15,836 nt of DNA from an uncultured Candidatus Saccharibacteria bacterium (GTDB lineage: Bacteria > Patescibacteria > Saccharimonadia > Saccharimonadales > UBA6022): contig CAMPKW010000023.1 in the NCBI GenBank assembly GCA_946887425.1, positions 1-15,836 on the forward strand. The letters are read 5' to 3'. Below are positions 13,081-15,836 of the stretch, piece after piece (position 1 is the first letter of the stretch; every line of letters begins with the position of its first letter). The notes beneath the pieces are model-generated. The model was not told where the DNA came from. It saw nothing but the letters and a program-made list of their open reading frames with translations, and searched no databases. The position numbers and the translations under genes are program-made.

Positions 13081-14136
13081 ATGATTACCGTAATTATCGC
13101 TGGAGGGTCTGGTACTCGCCTCTGGCCTCTATCTACTTCGAATTATCCAAAACAACTTTTAAAGCTCACTGGTGAGCGCACGATGCTACAAACAGCATAC
13201 GACCGCGCAGCAAAGCTGGGTGGCACGATCTATGTCGTTACTGAAGCCAGTCACTCTGATCACGTGCGTGAGCAGCTACCAGAACTACCGGACGGTGCTT
13301 TCTTGATTGAGCCGGGTCGTCGTGGCACGGCGCATTGCATCCTCTTTGCACTTGATGTGATTGCACGCATGCACGACAGGGATGAGCCGGTAGCGTTTAT
13401 TCACTCCGACCACTACGTTCGTGATACGGATGGCTTTGCGCGTTCATTTAATGTCGCGGCTCGTGTCTCACAGGAAAAGAATGAAATTACTTTGATTGGT
13501 ATTGAGCCTACGTTCCCGGCGACGGGCTTTGGCTATATCCAGCGTGATGGCGTGATCGATGCTGACAGTGGTGTTTATAGTGTTGAGTCATTTAAAGAAA
13601 AGCCAGATTACGAGACGGCACTTGCCTATGTGGAATCGGGTAACTATCTCTGGAATTGTGGTTACTTCGTGGGATCTGTAAATACCTTCCTAGATGAAGT
13701 GAAGCGCAGCGCGCCTGAGCTCGAGCAGAGTTACGAAGCACTGGCATCAATCGCCGAGCCGCAGTCTGACGAGTATAATCAGGCCTATTTGGCACTTGAT
13801 AATCAGGTGATTGATATTGCGCTGATCGAAAAAGCTCAGAGTCTTGCTGTTGTGTCGGCAAGCTTCGACTGGATGGATGTCGGCTCATTTAAGGATCTGC
13901 ACGACGCTGTTTCAAAGGATGAAGACGGCAACTACTTCCGCGGCGAAGGTATCCACTCGATTGAAGTGGAAAACGTATATATCCGTAATGAAGAGGCGAA
14001 GCCGATTGCGGTGATTGGTCTCGACAATATCGTGGTCGTGAACACGCCGGACGGTATTTTGATCTCACGTAAGGACGTCAGTCACCGTACTGGTGAGGTG
14101 GCGAAGAAGCTTCAGGCTGAAGCCGGAGGTCAATAG
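13081..14136 (+). CDS. manC: Mannose-1-phosphate guanylyltransferase, nucleotidyltransferase domain only, 351 aa
   Basis: The enzyme makes GDP-mannose from mannose-1-P and GTP. The start MITVIIAGGSGTRLWPL with PKQ at 23-25 is the sugar nucleotidyltransferase signature. Further matches are HSDH (108-111, the PADH position), ATGFGYI (147-153), FKEKP (171-175), WNCGYF (191-196) and DWMDVGSF (263-270), then a left-handed beta-helix-like tail. The usual EP.GRNTAPAI motif reads EPGRRGTAHCI here, so the Asn is missing. Bifunctional ManC proteins carry an isomerase cupin of about 110 residues at the C-terminus; this one stops before it, and a stand-alone cupin is encoded at 1136-1687. I chose ATG 13081 over ATG 13075 because the latter touches the -10 hexamer. 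The message is therefore predicted leaderless. The mutase gene follows after 6 nt. Confidence 0.9.
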   Translation: MITVIIAGGSGTRLWPLSTSNYPKQLLKLTGERTMLQTAYDRAAKLGGTIYVVTEASHSDHVREQLPELPDGAFLIEPGRRGTAHCILFALDVIARMHDRDEPVAFIHSDHYVRDTDGFARSFNVAARVSQEKNEITLIGIEPTFPATGFGYIQRDGVIDADSGVYSVESFKEKPDYETALAYVESGNYLWNCGYFVGSVNTFLDEVKRSAPELEQSYEALASIAEPQSDEYNQAYLALDNQVIDIALIEKAQSLAVVSASFDWMDVGSFKDLHDAVSKDEDGNYFRGEGIHSIEVENVYIRNEEAKPIAVIGLDNIVVVNTPDGILISRKDVSHRTGEVAKKLQAEAGGQ

Positions 14137-14142
14137 ACGGGT

Positions 14143-15702
14143 ATGGCGAGTGTTGCTGAATCATTAGACTATCAGCCAGTGGAACTTGGCTTTGGCACGA
14201 GTGGCCTTCGCGGCCTAGTGACAGATATGACCGATCTGGAGTGCTACATCAATACCGCAGGCTTTCTCCGCTTCTTGCAGGAGCAGCAGGGCTTGGCGGC
14301 TGGCTCGACCGTGTATGTAGCCGGCGACTTACGCGATAGTACGCCACGTATCGTGCGGGCGGTTGTCGCGGCTATCGAGAGCAAGGGTTATGTAGCTGAC
14401 TTTTGCGGGTTTGTCCCGACGCCAGCGGTTGCCAATCACGCGCTTCGTAATGATACCGCCAGTATCATGGTGACCGGGAGCCATATCCCTGCGGATCGTA
14501 ACGGTATCAAGTTCTACAAGCTGGGCGGTGAGATTCTGAAGGATGACGAGGCTTATATCAAGCAGGCCGTCGCAGAGGAGCGAGCCACGATTCTTGGCGA
14601 AGAAGCGGAGGGGTCTCCGTTTGACTACCAAGGAATGCTGAAGGATCAATCCCCTCTGCAATCTGCTAGTGAAGCGGCGGCTCACGCCTATGTTGAGCGC
14701 TATACCTCGGTCTTTGCGGATAAGCCACTTGCGGGCAAGCGTGTTGTTGTCTATCAGCATTCGGCCGTCGGCAGGGATATGCTGACCGAGCTGATGCAAT
14801 CTCTGGGGGCAGATGTCGATACTGTGGGGCGAAGTGATGTCTTCGTCTCGATCGATACCGAAAATGTCACCCCTGATGACCAGGCGTATTTCAGGCAGGT
14901 TGCCGAGCAGCACCCTGGTGTCTTCGCGATTGTTTCGACCGATGGCGACAGTGATCGCCCGTTTGTCATCGATGAAAACGGCCTGTTCCATCGTGGCGAT
15001 GAGCTGGGTGCGGTAGTTGCGAAGTGGCTGCAGGCTGACTTCGCAGCACTACCGATTAGCAGTAACGATGCTGTTGATCAGTACCTTGCAACGAGCGACA
15101 TCGAATATCAGCACACTCGTATTGGCTCGCCGTACGTGATTGTCTCAATGAATAAGGCCGTCGAAAGCGGCAAGGCGAAAGCGGTTGGCTGGGAAGTGAA
15201 TGGTGGCTTTCTGCTGGCGCAAGACGTTGCGGTTAACGGCGTCGTATTGCCGGCGCTGTCAACTCGTGATGCGTTCCTGCCTATTATTGTGGCGCTGGTG
15301 AGTGCAGCTCAGCAGGAGAGGAGCGTTTCGGATATCTTTAGCGAGCTCCCGCCACGCTTTACTCAGGCTGGCTTGATTGATAATTTCCCGGTAGAGGTGT
15401 CTCGAATGATTATCGAAGCATTCTCGGAGGATACCGAGGCAAATCATGAAGAGCTGAAGAAGTATTTCGATCAGACGAAGGGATTTGGCGAGGTTGTTAA
15501 GATCAATAGCCTCGACGGCGTCAGGATATTCTTCGATAACGGCGATATCGCGCACCTGCGCCCATCGGGCAATGCACCGCAGCTACGCATCTATAGCGTC
15601 GCCGGTTCTCAGGAGCGTGCTGATGAGATCGTCCGGCTTGCACTTGAAGAGCCGAATGGCATCTTGCGATCAATCGGTGCCGAGGTCAGTTTAAGGGCCT
15701 AG
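14143..15702 (+). CDS. manB: Phosphomannomutase/phosphoglucomutase, 519 aa
   Basis: An alpha-D-phosphohexomutase interconverting mannose-6-P and mannose-1-P, feeding the guanylyltransferase encoded 6 nt upstream. All four domain signatures are intact. FGTSGLRG (17-24) is at the start. The active-site loop TGSHIPADRNGIKFYK (111-126) has phosphoserine candidate Ser113. The metal loop is TDGDSDRP (266-273). The sugar-binding loop is EVNGGF (351-356), and the phosphate-binding loop is RPSGNAPQLRIY (473-484). At 519 aa it is longer than the usual 450-470; the extra length lies mostly between the active-site and metal loops and around 400-450. It could also act on glucose phosphates, since these motifs do not separate the two substrates. 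The ATG has no close ribosome binding site: GGAGG at 14125-14129 is 13 nt upstream, so coupling to the upstream gene is likely. Confidence 0.9.
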   Translation: MASVAESLDYQPVELGFGTSGLRGLVTDMTDLECYINTAGFLRFLQEQQGLAAGSTVYVAGDLRDSTPRIVRAVVAAIESKGYVADFCGFVPTPAVANHALRNDTASIMVTGSHIPADRNGIKFYKLGGEILKDDEAYIKQAVAEERATILGEEAEGSPFDYQGMLKDQSPLQSASEAAAHAYVERYTSVFADKPLAGKRVVVYQHSAVGRDMLTELMQSLGADVDTVGRSDVFVSIDTENVTPDDQAYFRQVAEQHPGVFAIVSTDGDSDRPFVIDENGLFHRGDELGAVVAKWLQADFAALPISSNDAVDQYLATSDIEYQHTRIGSPYVIVSMNKAVESGKAKAVGWEVNGGFLLAQDVAVNGVVLPALSTRDAFLPIIVALVSAAQQERSVSDIFSELPPRFTQAGLIDNFPVEVSRMIIEAFSEDTEANHEELKKYFDQTKGFGEVVKINSLDGVRIFFDNGDIAHLRPSGNAPQLRIYSVAGSQERADEIVRLALEEPNGILRSIGAEVSLRA

Positions 15703-15715
15703 TAGCGTTTGACCG

Positions 15716-15760
15716 AAACCATAAAAATACCCGCACAATTAGCGGGTATTTTTATGGTTT
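15716..15760. terminator. Bidirectional intrinsic terminator
   Basis: Perfect 19-bp arms AAACCATAAAAATACCCGC (15716-15734) and its complement (15742-15760) enclose a 7-nt loop. The GC-rich core ACCCGC/GCGGGT runs into five T residues on both strands. It lies between the mutase stop and the stop of a convergent minus-strand gene, so it can end both transcripts. Confidence 0.9.
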
Positions 15761-15761
15761 A

Positions 15762-15836
15762 TTATCGGTTGATCTGTACTCTAACCAGCGGGCGGTAAAG
15801 AGATTTGACAAGCCCGAGAAGCGGCGTCGTTCCAGC
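15762..15836 (-). CDS. C-terminal 24 residues of a convergent gene, cut by the window edge
   Basis: The minus frame is open from base 15836 to a TAA at 15764-15762 and reads AGTTPLLGLVKSLYRPLVRV plus QINR. The stop lies one base before the bidirectional terminator, which supports a real convergent gene. The fragment is too short to identify; it is basic and amphipathic. Confidence 0.45.
   Translation of the reverse strand, partial: AGTTPLLGLVKSLYRPLVRVQINR

Noticed and set aside
14329..14991. 220-aa minus-strand open frame
   Set aside because: It is the shadow of the phosphomannomutase gene, whose motifs are intact on the plus strand.

Overview
The window looks like part of a small bacterial genome using the standard code, most consistent with Candidatus Saccharibacteria (TM7) or a related Patescibacteria lineage. 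That placement is an inference. It rests on the secreted 1004-residue protein built from a Cys-rich lysozyme-like domain plus NBR1-type Ig repeats, on a tethered Ig-like partner, and on extended -10 promoters that sit 6-12 nt from start codons (predicting leaderless mRNAs). The frequent gene overlaps are also compact. No rRNA, tRNA, CRISPR array or insertion sequence was seen.

Layout. Left edge, minus strand: the N-terminal half of a succinate-CoA ligase beta subunit (sucC, cut by the edge) and an unrecognised 95-aa gene. Between them is a leader that can fold into two competing hairpins. Then, on the plus strand, come a stand-alone cupin of the mannose-6-phosphate isomerase type and a two-gene polysaccharide ABC exporter (Wzm/Wzt type). 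A block of glycosyltransferases on alternating strands follows: two GT4 enzymes in a minus-strand operon, a short GT-B enzyme (plus) and a GT2-like enzyme (minus). Next is a 584-aa multi-pass membrane protein. Convergent to it, a minus-strand pair encodes a membrane-tethered Ig-like protein and the 1004-aa secreted protein. The right end holds a plus-strand pair, mannose-1-phosphate guanylyltransferase and phosphomannomutase, closed by a perfect 19-bp bidirectional terminator. Beyond it the last codons of another minus-strand gene enter the window.

How the genes may work together. The cupin isomerase, the phosphomannomutase and the guanylyltransferase together cover fructose-6-P to GDP-mannose. 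The glycosyltransferases could use it to build a mannose-containing glycan on the cytoplasmic face, and Wzm/Wzt could export it. The membrane protein and the secreted Ig-repeat protein could then act at the outer surface. No initiating phosphoglycosyltransferase or ligase is visible here, so the acceptor lipid and final anchor are unknown.

The most interesting points are: the secreted lysozyme-like/Ig-repeat protein with its coupled tethered partner; the GDP-mannose pathway split between the two ends of the glycan cluster, with an atypical metal site in the cupin; the recurrent leaderless promoter architecture; and the competing hairpins ahead of sucC.
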